Shown: positions 28,099-36,995, numbered from the stretch's first letter. The stretch is DNA of 48,812 nt from Alphaproteobacteria bacterium (GCA_028281925.1 JANQIX010000075.1:1-48812), one strand, 5' to 3'. Translations and numbers: made by a program. Notes: generated by a model not told the origin, from the letters alone.

Positions 28099-28245
28099 GA
28101 CTATTCCCCGGAATGAAATAATCAATTGCCAACTATGATCATTCTCATCCGAAACGGAAAGTCTCACCTTAGCGGTCATGACCGTATGGCAGATCGCCGA
28201 ACCCTCAACGGGAACGGCGCAACCCCGAGAGGAAGGAGGCAGACA

Positions 28246-28656
28246 ATGGCCGAAACCGCGTTGACCAAAGGCGCCCATCACATCGGGCTGACCGTGCCGA
28301 ACCTGGCGGAGACCAGGGCGTTCTTCCTCGAGACGTTGGGCTTCGCCCAGCTTGGGGAGGTGCCGGACTACCCGGCGGTCTTCCTGAGCGACGGCACCAC
28401 CATGATCACGTTGTGGCAGGCGGCCGACCCGGCGAACGCGGTCCCGTTCGACCGCAAGAACGTGATCGGGCTGCACCACCTAGCACTGCGTCTTGAAACC
28501 ACTGACGCGCTGGACGCGCTGCATAAGACGCTGACCAACACGGTCGGCGTACAGGTTGAATTCGCGCCGGAGCCGCTGGGCGGCAGTGGCGCCAGGCACA
28601 TGATGTGCGCCATCCCGGGCGGCATTCGCGTGGAATTCGTCGTCCCGGGCGCCTAA
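28246..28656 (+). CDS. VOC (glyoxalase/dioxygenase fold) family protein
   Basis: A 136-residue protein with two beta-alpha-beta3 modules of the vicinal-oxygen-chelate fold: AHHIGLTVPNLAETRAFFLETLGF and, in the second half, GLHHLALRLETTDALDALHK ending GGIRVEFVVPG. The metal-ligand pattern (His in HHIGL, His in HHLAL, Glu in VEFV) is kept. Such proteins include glyoxalases, dioxygenases and resistance proteins. A GGAAGGAGG at 28231-28239 lies 6 nt before the ATG. The next gene, the reductase fusion, follows after 54 nt on the same strand; the LysR gene is divergent. Confidence 0.88.
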   Translation: MAETALTKGAHHIGLTVPNLAETRAFFLETLGFAQLGEVPDYPAVFLSDGTTMITLWQAADPANAVPFDRKNVIGLHHLALRLETTDALDALHKTLTNTVGVQVEFAPEPLGGSGARHMMCAIPGGIRVEFVVPGA

Positions 28657-28710
28657 CGGCCCCCAAGACCGAACGCCTCCCTGACAAGCCCGACGGCAAG
28701 GATATCGAAC

Positions 28711-30810
28711 ATGGACGGATATCAAGACACGACCGGCTCGCCCTTCCACAAGGGCGAGCAGGCAGTTCAGGAGCGTCTGGGCCTTCGCGACCAGTTGGAG
28801 GCGTTCGGTCGCCGCGTCATCCGCGACCACATGCCCGACCAGCACCGGGAATTCTACGCCATGCTCCCGTTCCTGCTGGTCGGCACGCTCGACGACCGCG
28901 GGCGACCATGGGCCTCGATCGTCGCGGGGCGGCACGGTTTCATCAGCTCGCCCGATGCCCGCACGCTCACCGTGGCCGGCAGGCCGCCCTTCGGCGATCC
29001 GCTGAACATGACGCTGAGGGCCGGCGCGGATATCGGCGTGCTGGGCATCCAGCTCGAGACACGACGCCGGAACCGGCTGAGCGGACGGATCGAGTCCGTC
29101 GGCCCGGACAGCTTCACGATCGGCGTCCGGCAGGCCTTCGGCAACTGTCCGCAATACATCCAGACCCGCACGACGGCCGCGGCGCCGGAAATCGGCCGCG
29201 TGCCAGCCGAACGGCCAGTCAGCCGATCGGACTGGTTCGACGACGGGACGCGTGCGCTGATCGAAAGGTCCGACACGCTGTTCATCGCCACGGCCTACTC
29301 CGACGGCTCCGACGCGGAGTCTGGTGGTGTCGACGTGTCGCACCGCGGCGGCAAGCCGGGTTTCGTGCGCGTCGAAGGGGATCGTAGCTTCGTGTTCCCC
29401 GACTTCTCCGGCAACAACCACTTCAACACGGTCGGCAACATCGTGATGAACCCGAAGGCCGGGTTCCTGTTTGCGGACTTCGAAACAGGCGACGTGGTCT
29501 ACCTGACCGGTGAGGCAGAGATCGTCTGGGATGGCGCAGAGGTCCGCGCCTTTGCCGGGGCGGAGCGTCTGATCCGCTTCCGCGCCGACGAGGTGATCCG
29601 GGTGGAGGCCAGCCTGCCGCTCAGCTTCGGCTTCGGCGACTACTCGCCCATGCTGCAGCACACCGGCAGTTGGGCCCAGGCGGCCGAGACGCTGGCGGCA
29701 GAGGCGGAGCGCGACACTTTCGTGCCCTACGAGGTCTTCGACGTCCGGCCGGAAAGCGAGACCATCAAGTCGTTCTATCTGCGTCGTGCCGACGGTAAGG
29801 CACCGGCCGGTCACGACCCGGGCCAGTTTCTGCCGATCCGGCTCGGCCTGTCCGGAACGAACGCGCCGGTCACACGGACCTACACCGTGTCCGATGCGCC
29901 GAATGGCGACTACTTCCGTCTGTCGGTGAAGCGCGAAGGCGGCGACGCGCTCGTCTCTACCTACCTGCACGATCAAGTAAGGCCGGGGCATCGCATCGAA
30001 GCCATGGCCCCGCGTGGCACCTTTGTGCTCGACCAGTCCAGCGACCGCCCGGCGGTTCTGATTTCGGCCGGCGTCGGCATCACGCCGATGATCGCGATCG
30101 CGAACTTCGCCATCAACGAAGGGCTGCGCACGCGCAAGTTCCGTCCGATCCACTTCATCCATGGAGCGCGTTCCGGCCGGACATTGGCCTTCGGCGACCA
30201 CATCCGCTCGCTGGCGGCCAGGCATGACCGCTTCCAGGCGCATATCCGCTTCAGCCGGCCTGAGGAGACGGACCGGCAGGGCGTCACGCACGACAGCACC
30301 GGCCATGTCGATATCGCCCTGCTGAAGGCGCTGTTGCCCTTTGACGACTACGATTTCTATCTCTGCGGTCCCGCGGCGTTCATGCAGTCGCTGTATGACG
30401 GCCTGACGGCGCTGGGCGTCCGCGAAGCCCGCATCCACTACGAGTCCTTCGGCACCGCCACGGTGCTGAGAGCCAGCGCTGGAGTTGAGCGGCCCTCCGC
30501 GTCTCGCGAGGCGGCTCACGAGCCCGTCGCGGTCCGGTTCTCGACGTCCGAGGTGGACGCTGAATGGACTCCGGCAAGCGGCACGCTTCTTGAGCTTGCC
30601 GAAGCGGCCGGGCTCGCGCCGCCCTTCTCCTGCCGTTCAGGCATCTGCGGCACCTGCGCAACCAAGCTTCAATGCGGTGCGGTCGACTACATTGACGCGC
30701 CCATCGGACCACATGGGGATGACGAGGTGCTGATCTGCTGTTCGACGCCGCGGTCGGTGACCGGCGAAGCCTCCTGTGGCAAAGACCACGGGGTCGTCCT
30801 CGACCTCTGA
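28711..30810 (+). CDS. Three-domain fusion: PNPOx-like + flavin reductase + [2Fe-2S] ferredoxin
   Basis: The 699-residue protein fuses three units. Residues about 40-300 are a split-barrel pyridoxamine-phosphate-oxidase-like domain (AMLPFLLVGTLDDRGRPW, FPDFSGNNHFNTVGNI, GFLFADFETGD). Residues about 345-590 form a ferredoxin-NADP reductase-like module with the FAD motif TRTYTVSD, the NAD-binding LISAGVGITPMIAI and the terminal YLCGPAAFM. Residues about 610-699 are a plant-type ferredoxin with cluster cysteines in CRSGICGTCATK and a final one in ICC. The order resembles hybrid PNPOx-FNR-Fd proteins proposed to reduce or detoxify small electrophiles or nitric oxide; the reaction here is not known. 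It follows the VOC gene after 54 nt and converges on the response regulator. Confidence 0.9.
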   Translation: MDGYQDTTGSPFHKGEQAVQERLGLRDQLEAFGRRVIRDHMPDQHREFYAMLPFLLVGTLDDRGRPWASIVAGRHGFISSPDARTLTVAGRPPFGDPLNMTLRAGADIGVLGIQLETRRRNRLSGRIESVGPDSFTIGVRQAFGNCPQYIQTRTTAAAPEIGRVPAERPVSRSDWFDDGTRALIERSDTLFIATAYSDGSDAESGGVDVSHRGGKPGFVRVEGDRSFVFPDFSGNNHFNTVGNIVMNPKAGFLFADFETGDVVYLTGEAEIVWDGAEVRAFAGAERLIRFRADEVIRVEASLPLSFGFGDYSPMLQHTGSWAQAAETLAAEAERDTFVPYEVFDVRPESETIKSFYLRRADGKAPAGHDPGQFLPIRLGLSGTNAPVTRTYTVSDAPNGDYFRLSVKREGGDALVSTYLHDQVRPGHRIEAMAPRGTFVLDQSSDRPAVLISAGVGITPMIAIANFAINEGLRTRKFRPIHFIHGARSGRTLAFGDHIRSLAARHDRFQAHIRFSRPEETDRQGVTHDSTGHVDIALLKALLPFDDYDFYLCGPAAFMQSLYDGLTALGVREARIHYESFGTATVLRASAGVERPSASREAAHEPVAVRFSTSEVDAEWTPASGTLLELAEAAGLAPPFSCRSGICGTCATKLQCGAVDYIDAPIGPHGDDEVLICCSTPRSVTGEASCGKDHGVVLDL

Positions 30811-30837
30811 TACGGCGATGGCGACGCCGACCCGACC

Positions 30838-31512
30838 TCAATCGCCCTTCAACCGGTACCCCGCGCCGCGCACGGTCTGCAGTTTGCCGGCCTGGCGGCC
30901 AAGCTTGCGCCGCAGACGCCCCACATAGACCTCGACCACATTGGTCAAGGGGTCCTCGTTCGCTCCCCAGACGGTGTTCAAGATCCGCTCACGGGAGAAA
31001 ACACGGCCGGGCTTGGTCAGGAACATCTTGAGGATCTCCCGTTCCTTTACCGTCAGATCCAACGGCTCGCCATCGACGGTCGCCTCCAGGCTTTCCAGGT
31101 CCAGCGTGATGCAGCCGGCCTGCAAGATGAAGTCCGGGGCCTCGGAAAACCCACCAGACCGACGCGCCAGGGCCTGGATACGGGCGATCAGCTCATCGAA
31201 CTCAAACGGCTTCACCAGATAGTCGTCAGCGCCGATGCGCAGTCCCTCGACCCGATCGTCCAACGCATCAAGGGCGGAGAGCATGAGGATCGGCGTGTGG
31301 TCTCCCCGCGCGCGCAGCTTCCGGCAAAAGTCCTTCCCGGGCAGGCCCGGCAGCATAAGGTCCAGCACGATGACGTCGAAGCGCTGCTGCAGCGACAGAT
31401 CCAGCGCCGTATCCGCAACCGGCGAGTGGGTGACCATCCAGCCTTCGGCCCGGAGACCGCGCAGGATGAAGTCGGCCACGCGAATTTCGTCTTCCACCAA
31501 GAGGAGGTTCAT
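30838..31512 (-). CDS. OmpR-family response regulator
   Basis: A 224-residue regulator with a receiver domain (acidic pair in VEDE at 6-9, phospho-acceptor D51 in VIVLDLMLPG, switch lysine K101 in YLVKPFEF) and an OmpR/PhoB winged helix (about 130-224; LTVKEREILKMFL, VWGANEDPLTNVVEVYVGRLRRKLG, LQTVRGAGYRL). The partner kinase is the next gene upstream. The chosen ATG has a GGGAGGG about 8 nt upstream; a short upstream frame ends on this ATG (ATGA), hinting at leader-coupled translation. An intrinsic terminator lies between kinase and regulator, so its expression may be separate or attenuated. Confidence 0.93.
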   Translation of the reverse strand: MNLLLVEDEIRVADFILRGLRAEGWMVTHSPVADTALDLSLQQRFDVIVLDLMLPGLPGKDFCRKLRARGDHTPILMLSALDALDDRVEGLRIGADDYLVKPFEFDELIARIQALARRSGGFSEAPDFILQAGCITLDLESLEATVDGEPLDLTVKEREILKMFLTKPGRVFSRERILNTVWGANEDPLTNVVEVYVGRLRRKLGRQAGKLQTVRGAGYRLKGD

Positions 31513-31591
31513 TGGCACCGGCCCTCCCCGCTGTTGCCCCGCGGGCGCCGTTGCCCTTGGATGGTTCTGGCCAAAGCAAACCGCATAATGG
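31513..31591 (-). other. Possible leader peptide frame overlapping the regulator start
   Basis: A short frame starting at the ATG near 31587 (sequence begins MRFALARTIQGQ, basic, about 25 residues) has AAGGA about 9 nt upstream and ends with a TGA that overlaps the regulator's ATG. A longer frame from 31691 reads into the same peptide. No homology is claimed; it is reported because the ATGA overlap would couple translation. It may be chance. Confidence 0.3.
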
Positions 31592-31666
31592 TGATCCTTG
31601 TTCTCCCCATTTGGCATTTCGAAACGACAACGCGCGGGCTGGCGGCATATTCCATGGCTGGGGCGT

Positions 31667-31689
31667 AAAAACGGCCGCTCGTGGCGGCC
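31667..31689 (-). terminator. Intrinsic terminator after the sensor kinase gene
   Basis: On the minus strand GGCCGC-CACGA-GCGGCC is followed by GTTTTTA: a six-pair all-GC stem, 5-nt loop and five T residues, starting 28 nt beyond the kinase stop. It separates the kinase from the response-regulator gene. Confidence 0.7.
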
Positions 31690-31716
31690 ATGGTCCTGTA
31701 CTGCGTTGAGAGACGT

Positions 31717-33294
31717 TTAGGAGGCGGCGACCAACCGTGGACGGTCCGGCAAGGCGAACCGCGCCCTGACGCCCTCGCCGGGCGCGCTCGTCAACGCGAT
31801 CTCGCCGCCATGGGCCTCGACGATCGCCTTGGCGACCGGCAGGCCAAGCCCGCTTCCGCCGTCATAGCGGATCGCTGCGTTGGAACCGCGGAAGAAGCGC
31901 TCAAAGACGTGGGCGAGTTCCTCCTCCGTCAGTCCGGGGCCGTCATCGACCACGGTGACGGCAAAGCCATCGGGCGTTTGATCGAGCCGCACGTCGACCC
32001 GCTGCCGGCCATAGCGCAAGGCGTTGTCCAATAGGATGGTGACCACCTGCCGGATGCGGTCGGGGTCTGCCCGCAGCTTGGCGGGCGTTGTCGTCGCTTC
32101 GAAAATCACCGTCTTGCCTGCATCGCCCAGCGTTCGGCCGGCGGAGACCGTACGCTCCACCAGATCCGCCAGATCCAGTTCGCGCGGACGTAGCCGGACC
32201 TCGCTGCTCTGCTGGCGGGCCACAAACAGAAGGTCATCGACGATCCTGGCGGTGTGGTCGGCGGCCTCGCGCGTGCGCAGCAGCACATCGCGGTACTCGC
32301 CGACACTGCGTTCGCCACCGCGCAGCGTCACGTCGGCCTCACCGCGGATGATGGTCAGCGGCGTGCGCAGCTCATGGCTGACATCGGCCAGCAGGCGCCT
32401 GCGGTTGGCTTCCGTCCGGCGCAGCGTCTCCAGTAGGCTCTCCAACTGCTCGGTGCGGCTAGAGACCTCCTGCTCCAGAGAATCCCGAGAGGCGCTCAGC
32501 AGATCCTGACGCTCCGCCACCTTGTCGATCATCTGGTTGAAGGCCCGGGCGACGCCGTCCAGCTCAGTATTGCCGGGCGCGTCGATGCGGTGGGCAAGGT
32601 CACCGCGCCCCACCGCCTCCGCTCCTGCCACCAGGCGCTGGAGCGGTTTGGTCAGCCCGGTGCGCAGCAGTGCCAGCCCAAAAGCCGCTGTGATCAGCGC
32701 GATGATCGCGGCGGCGACCGCCGCACTGCGATAGAGGCTGACGGCCGCCTCAACGGCGGCTTCGGTCGCGACAACCTTTTCCCGCTCACTGTCAAGTGCC
32801 TCTTCGATCAGGCCCTGGAAATCCGCATCGATCTGCTCGTCCAGGATGTCCGAAAGGCGGGTCCAATAGGTCAGGGAATCGGACGACCCGCCGTCGGCCT
32901 GCAGCAGATAGAACTCCTCCAGCAGATCCTCGATCTTGCCTTCGATCTGCGCCAGGATCCGGAATCCGTCACGCTCTTCTTCACCGAACAGCTGCACTTC
33001 CTCGGCAATCAGCACCCTGAGTTCGCGGCTGTTGGTCCGGATTTCCGTCAGCAGGCGTGCCTCGCCCACGCCGCGGTCCCTGTCGCCGATCAGCAGCGCA
33101 TCGCCGAACTGCTTGAACAGCTGGTAGGTGTGGCTGGACAGCGACAGGTACTGTTCATAGACCCGGTGCGCCAAGCGGGAGCGTTCCAGCTCATGCTCCG
33201 CCGAACGTGCGCTCCAGAAAGCCAGGAACGCACTCAGTAGCGCCATGGCCAAGAGCCCGCTGAACGACAGCGAAAGCTTCGTCAGGTAGCGCAC
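31717..33294 (-). CDS. Sensor histidine kinase
   Basis: The 525-residue inner-membrane kinase has a first helix at about 8-28 (LSFSGLLAMALLSAFLAFWSA), a periplasmic sensor region of about 140 residues that is mostly charged helix and may be a four-helix bundle, a second helix near 170-195 (AAVAAAIIALITAAFGLALL), a HAMP linker, and a coiled coil. The dimerisation domain carries H307 in DVSHELRTPLTIIRGEAD; the ATP domain shows N-box VVTILLDNALRYG, DDGPGLTEEE and GGSGLGLPVAKAIVEAHGGEI. It lies 19 nt after the ABC exporter gene, so it belongs to that operon, and partners with the response regulator downstream. Confidence 0.93.
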   Translation of the reverse strand: MRYLTKLSLSFSGLLAMALLSAFLAFWSARSAEHELERSRLAHRVYEQYLSLSSHTYQLFKQFGDALLIGDRDRGVGEARLLTEIRTNSRELRVLIAEEVQLFGEEERDGFRILAQIEGKIEDLLEEFYLLQADGGSSDSLTYWTRLSDILDEQIDADFQGLIEEALDSEREKVVATEAAVEAAVSLYRSAAVAAAIIALITAAFGLALLRTGLTKPLQRLVAGAEAVGRGDLAHRIDAPGNTELDGVARAFNQMIDKVAERQDLLSASRDSLEQEVSSRTEQLESLLETLRRTEANRRRLLADVSHELRTPLTIIRGEADVTLRGGERSVGEYRDVLLRTREAADHTARIVDDLLFVARQQSSEVRLRPRELDLADLVERTVSAGRTLGDAGKTVIFEATTTPAKLRADPDRIRQVVTILLDNALRYGRQRVDVRLDQTPDGFAVTVVDDGPGLTEEELAHVFERFFRGSNAAIRYDGGSGLGLPVAKAIVEAHGGEIALTSAPGEGVRARFALPDRPRLVAAS

Positions 33295-33313
33295 GCGGCA
33301 TCTCCCCCGCGCG

Positions 33314-34993
33314 TTACGCCGCCAGCCGGCAGCCGAAGAAGCGCGCTGTCACCCCATCGCCGGAAAGCAGCTCGGCCGGCGGCCCGGCCTCTACGATCCG
33401 GCCATCCTGTACGAACCACAGCTGGTCCATGCGCCGCGCCAGGGCAATGTTGTGCGTCACGATCAGCGTCGTCGCACCGCTGTTGCGGACCAGACGGTCG
33501 ACCAATGCCACGCCTTCGGCGTCCAACGCGTCGTCGGGTTCGTCGAGCAACAGCAGTCGGGGTGCGGACAGCGCTGCACGGGTCAGCAATACGCGCCTTG
33601 CCTCGCCGGAGGAAAGCGTGCGGCCTGCTTCCCCGACCCGGCCGTCCAGTCCACGCAGCCGCGCGATCACCGGCTTCAGACCGAACGCCTCCGCCTCTGC
33701 CCTGATCGCGTCGTCGCCGCGCACCTTCGCCAATCCCATGGTCAAGGCGCGGCGCAGGCTGCCGGCCAGGATCGGCGACCGTGTGCCCATGAGCGCAATC
33801 GTCCGCCGCCGTTCGCCGGCGCTGAGGCTGCTCGGGGCGCGTCCGCCCAGGGCTATGGAGCCCTTCTTCGGCCGCTCCAGGCCGGCGGCCAGCGAAAGCA
33901 AGGTGGACTTGCCCGCACCGTTCCCGCCGACAATGGCCACCGTCCGACCCGGCGCCACCTCGGCATCGATGCCCTTGAGCAGGCCGGCGGATACAGCCTC
34001 AAATCGCAAGGCCGGCGGAGCGTCTGGCAGCGGATCGATATCCTGCAATCGAGGGCGGGGGATCCGTGGCGCCGCCAGCAGGCTCTCACACTTGTCGCGC
34101 GCGGCCACCCAGGCCCGATGCCGGTCCCAGACCCCCGCCAAGTCGCGTATCGGCTGGATAATCAGCGCCAGCGCGGCCAGGGCTCCGGCGGCTTCCGCGC
34201 CGGGAGCGCCGCTGCTGAGCGCAACGAAGAGGATAAGCGCGGCGGCAACCCCCGACACGGCGTCCGGGACTGACCGCAAGAAGCCTGCAGCCCGCGCTCG
34301 TTCCAGGGCCGAGGCCACCATCCGCTCGGTCCGGCGGACCAGATGCTCGGCTTCCTTCTGCATGCGGCCCATCAGGCGCAGCTCAGGCGCATGGGGGATG
34401 CGCTCGCTCATATCCGCTGCCAGGCGCGCCCGACGTGCCCTGAGGCGCCGATGCGCCGGCCCCAGCCTTGTGCTGGCGAAGGTCATGACGATGACGCCCA
34501 GCAAGACGGGGATCGTCGCGGCAAGACCGAGTGCGGGGTTGAGCAGGAACAGCACAGCGCAGGCGCACGGCAGTACGATACCGGACGAGATCATCCGGGC
34601 AACGCCCATGCTCACCCAGCCGCGCACGGCCGCCAGATCGCCGACAAACCGCAGGGCCAGCGCGCCGCTTCGGCGGTCGGAAACGTCCCGTGCCGACATC
34701 TGCGCCAGATGCGAGAAGAGCTTGATGCGCAACGCCGCCGCGTAGTCCTGGCCCACGCGTTCGGCGACCACCCGCTCACAGACGCGCAGCGCTGCGATCG
34801 CAAGGCCCGCGATGGCGATTAAGGCGAGCGCGGTCGCAGGCAGCCCGAGGCTGTCGTCGCGAAACGCCGCGAACACATCGCGTGTCGCAAACGCCGCCAT
34901 GCCGGCGGCAGCCGCCTGGCCCAGGGCGAGCGCGGCAACCTTTGCGATGCCGCGTCCGCGCCCGCCCCCGGCGATCTTGGGCAGTCGGCTCAT
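33314..34993 (-). CDS. One-piece ABC exporter (membrane domain + ATPase) with altered Q-loop
   Basis: A 559-residue half-transporter of the type-IV exporter fold (CydDC/MsbA-like): six hydrophobic segments between about residues 18 and 285, with GALALRFVGDLAAVRGWVSMG as the conserved intracellular loop. The ATPase domain has Walker A GGNGAGKST (357-365), signature LSSGE (460-464), Walker B LLLLDEPDDALD with the catalytic Glu, and H-switch VTHN. The Q-loop normally has a glutamine in a PQ motif; here it reads ALMGTRSPILAGS, so the usual glutamine is missing and the D-loop Ser is Asp. It probably works as a homodimer. Start and stop overlap neighbours (4 nt with the P-loop gene), so it is translationally coupled. 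Cargo unknown. Confidence 0.85.
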   Translation of the reverse strand: MSRLPKIAGGGRGRGIAKVAALALGQAAAAGMAAFATRDVFAAFRDDSLGLPATALALIAIAGLAIAALRVCERVVAERVGQDYAAALRIKLFSHLAQMSARDVSDRRSGALALRFVGDLAAVRGWVSMGVARMISSGIVLPCACAVLFLLNPALGLAATIPVLLGVIVMTFASTRLGPAHRRLRARRARLAADMSERIPHAPELRLMGRMQKEAEHLVRRTERMVASALERARAAGFLRSVPDAVSGVAAALILFVALSSGAPGAEAAGALAALALIIQPIRDLAGVWDRHRAWVAARDKCESLLAAPRIPRPRLQDIDPLPDAPPALRFEAVSAGLLKGIDAEVAPGRTVAIVGGNGAGKSTLLSLAAGLERPKKGSIALGGRAPSSLSAGERRRTIALMGTRSPILAGSLRRALTMGLAKVRGDDAIRAEAEAFGLKPVIARLRGLDGRVGEAGRTLSSGEARRVLLTRAALSAPRLLLLDEPDDALDAEGVALVDRLVRNSGATTLIVTHNIALARRMDQLWFVQDGRIVEAGPPAELLSGDGVTARFFGCRLAA

Positions 34994-36087
34994 GCCGCAA
35001 CTCCCACTTCAGAGACAACCGCCGCTGCGGCATGCGCAGCACCACCGCTGAGCATCTGAACCAACAGCGCCCAGGCCTGTTCGGGATCGCACAGGGCATT
35101 GCGGGTCATGACGCGCACGCCGGTTGCCGCCTCGGCCTCCGCACTGGCGAGCGGGGAACAGCTGATCATGCCGGTCATGATCTCGGGCTCGATGTCCAAG
35201 GCGCGCAGGGTCGCACATCCGCCCGCGGCCGCCAGGGCATCCGGTGCGGCGAACACAACGCCCGAGAATCCTTCACGGACCCGGGGTGTCTTCAAGAGCG
35301 CTGCGGTTTCAGCCTGGAATACACCGTCGGCCAGTTCGACCACGGCAACCTCGCAGCCGTGCCGCGCAGCATGCCCCAAGAGCGTGTCCAACCCGGCCAC
35401 GATCCTCTCCAGCGGCTGGCGGTAGGTCGACACCATGCCGGCATCGGTGAAATCGCCAACATAGTGGGCCCCCGTGTCGGCGAAGGCGTGGACATCGCCG
35501 AAGGCACCCGTGCCGGTGGCCTTGATCGCCGCCACCCGGCAGCCGGCGCGATTGAGGCCATGGGCAAGCGCCGCCGTTGCCGTGGTCTTGCCGGAATTCA
35601 TCGAGCTGCCGACGACACCGATCACCGTCATCCCCACCGGACGCGAGGCGTCGGACAGAGCATAGCGGCCAACGTTGATCGGCTGCCCGGTGGTGTCCGC
35701 CACAAGGCCCAGCGGCACAACGCGGGTAGGGGTCGACATACGGCTGTGGCGATACCGCATCCGGCCGATCACGCCGCCTGCCGCCAGCATGTCGGAGCCT
35801 TCGGGGTTCAGCTCAGCGAGCCCCTCGAACTGGTCCGGGGCATAGCGGTCGCCGCAGGCCAGCACCACCATGTCACCGGCATAGAGATCGGACGTGCGGC
35901 CCTCGGCAAGCTGGATGCGCTTGTGCGAGCCGACACGCTCCACCCGCCCCAGCACAAGATCACCGGGCCCCGCAGCGTCAAGGGCGTCGATCAGGCTGAC
36001 GGCATCGGTCCGGGCCACGCGGCGCGTGGAGAAGGCCCATTTCGCCTGTGCCGGAACGCCTGCGGATACGGTAACGGGAAAGGTCAT
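34990..36087 (-). CDS. P-loop NTPase-like protein of unknown function (DUF1611/MobB-like)
   Basis: I do not recognise a precise family. The 365-residue protein has an N-terminal domain (about 1-145) rich in beta strands with no known signature, then a P-loop GSSMNSGKT at 160-168 within GVVGSSMNSGKTTATAALAHGL, followed by RVAAIKATGTGAFGDVHAF and an acidic strand VAVVELADGVFQAETAALL. The G-SGKT loop, a lysine-containing second motif and the VE-D strand recall MobB and DUF1611 NTPases. Its ATG overlaps the hydrolase stop (ATGA), and its own stop overlaps the ABC exporter start by 4 nt, with AGGAGA ahead of the ATG. An ATP- or GTP-dependent ligase or kinase step is possible but unproven. Confidence 0.7.
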   Translation of the reverse strand: MTFPVTVSAGVPAQAKWAFSTRRVARTDAVSLIDALDAAGPGDLVLGRVERVGSHKRIQLAEGRTSDLYAGDMVVLACGDRYAPDQFEGLAELNPEGSDMLAAGGVIGRMRYRHSRMSTPTRVVPLGLVADTTGQPINVGRYALSDASRPVGMTVIGVVGSSMNSGKTTATAALAHGLNRAGCRVAAIKATGTGAFGDVHAFADTGAHYVGDFTDAGMVSTYRQPLERIVAGLDTLLGHAARHGCEVAVVELADGVFQAETAALLKTPRVREGFSGVVFAAPDALAAAGGCATLRALDIEPEIMTGMISCSPLASAEAEAATGVRVMTRNALCDPEQAWALLVQMLSGGAAHAAAAVVSEVGVAA

Positions 36088-36980
36088 GACATATCTCCTG
36101 GAACGGCTTGGTCTCGATTTGGTCTTAGGTTTCCGTCGTCGATGGTTGCGAGGTCCGGGCCGACGTCCTGCAGGACCATGCGGTCCAGGCCACCGCGCCG
36201 AACGCAGTCGCGGAAGTCGTGGCCGCAGCCGGGCAGCACTGCGAGATCCACACGCGGCGCAATGCCGCGTGTTCCGGCCGCCTGCCGTAGTGCGGCGACC
36301 CAGCGACGGGCACGCGTCACGCGGTCTCTGCCCTGGAGCCGGTCGATCTCAGGCCTGGTGCGGGTGTTGCGGTCCGGCAGGCGGTCACCCTCCCCAACGC
36401 AAACCCGGATCGGCAGTCGCAGGAAGTCGTCGAGTCCGGCGGCGAAGTGCGGCCCCCAGTCGTCGGCTCTCCCCGATCGTGCGGCGAGGCCATAGGGAAA
36501 CACGGCGTCGTCGGGAAATGTGTACCAACCCGCGGACGTCACGGTCAGCCGCCGCACCAGTTCGGGGTAGAGCATGGCGAACCGGTGGGCGAACTGGGCA
36601 CCGCCGGAGTAACCGGTCAGATCGAAGGTCGGCGTCTGCCAGATGCCGGACGACCGCAGCTCCGCCATCAGGGCGAGGAATGCCAGGTCGGCGCGCCGTT
36701 TGCGCACCACCTGCTGGTAGCGCGGCCACGACCGTTGATCGAACAACGGTGCGATGACCGGGCGCCCCAGCGCAGCGGCACGTGCCGCAAACTGCTCCGC
36801 CTGGCTGCGTGCCCCGCGTCCGATGCCGTGGACCGTCACCAGCGGCGGCGCGCCGGCAGCGATCGCGGCCGGCAGCGCCAGCCAGCAGGCCAGTGCCCCA
36901 CGCCCCTTCGCCTCGCGGTAGCGAAGCGTGAAGGGTGGGCTCGCCTGCAGTTTACGGATCGTTGGCATGGGTCGGGACAC
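36084..36980 (-). CDS. Cytosolic alpha/beta hydrolase
   Basis: A 298-residue alpha/beta hydrolase without signal peptide. The catalytic triad is visible: S125 in TGYSGGAQF, D199 in VCVGEGDRLPD, H254 in LPGCGHDF, with HGIGRG near 51 as the oxyanion strand. It shares AGWYT-N6-FPYGLA (residues 150-166) with the secreted hydrolase at 26108-27067. It lies 15 nt after the Asp/Asn hydroxylase gene and overlaps the P-loop gene by 4 nt. The tight coupling argues that it acts on the same compound as its neighbours, for example removing an ester, thioester or protecting group. Substrate unknown. Confidence 0.82.
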   Translation of the reverse strand: MSRPMPTIRKLQASPPFTLRYREAKGRGALACWLALPAAIAAGAPPLVTVHGIGRGARSQAEQFAARAAALGRPVIAPLFDQRSWPRYQQVVRKRRADLAFLALMAELRSSGIWQTPTFDLTGYSGGAQFAHRFAMLYPELVRRLTVTSAGWYTFPDDAVFPYGLAARSGRADDWGPHFAAGLDDFLRLPIRVCVGEGDRLPDRNTRTRPEIDRLQGRDRVTRARRWVAALRQAAGTRGIAPRVDLAVLPGCGHDFRDCVRRGGLDRMVLQDVGPDLATIDDGNLRPNRDQAVPGDMS

Positions 36981-36995
36981 CGCTTCGGGTCAAAC

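Noticed and set aside
28111..28144. GAATGA...TCATTC arms as LysR operator before the VOC gene
   Set aside because: The arms are 6 nt with a 22-nt gap and poor symmetry inside; not strong enough to annotate.
28480..30519. A long minus-strand frame opposite the reductase fusion
   Set aside because: The sense strand has FAD, NAD and ferredoxin motifs; the antisense protein has none.
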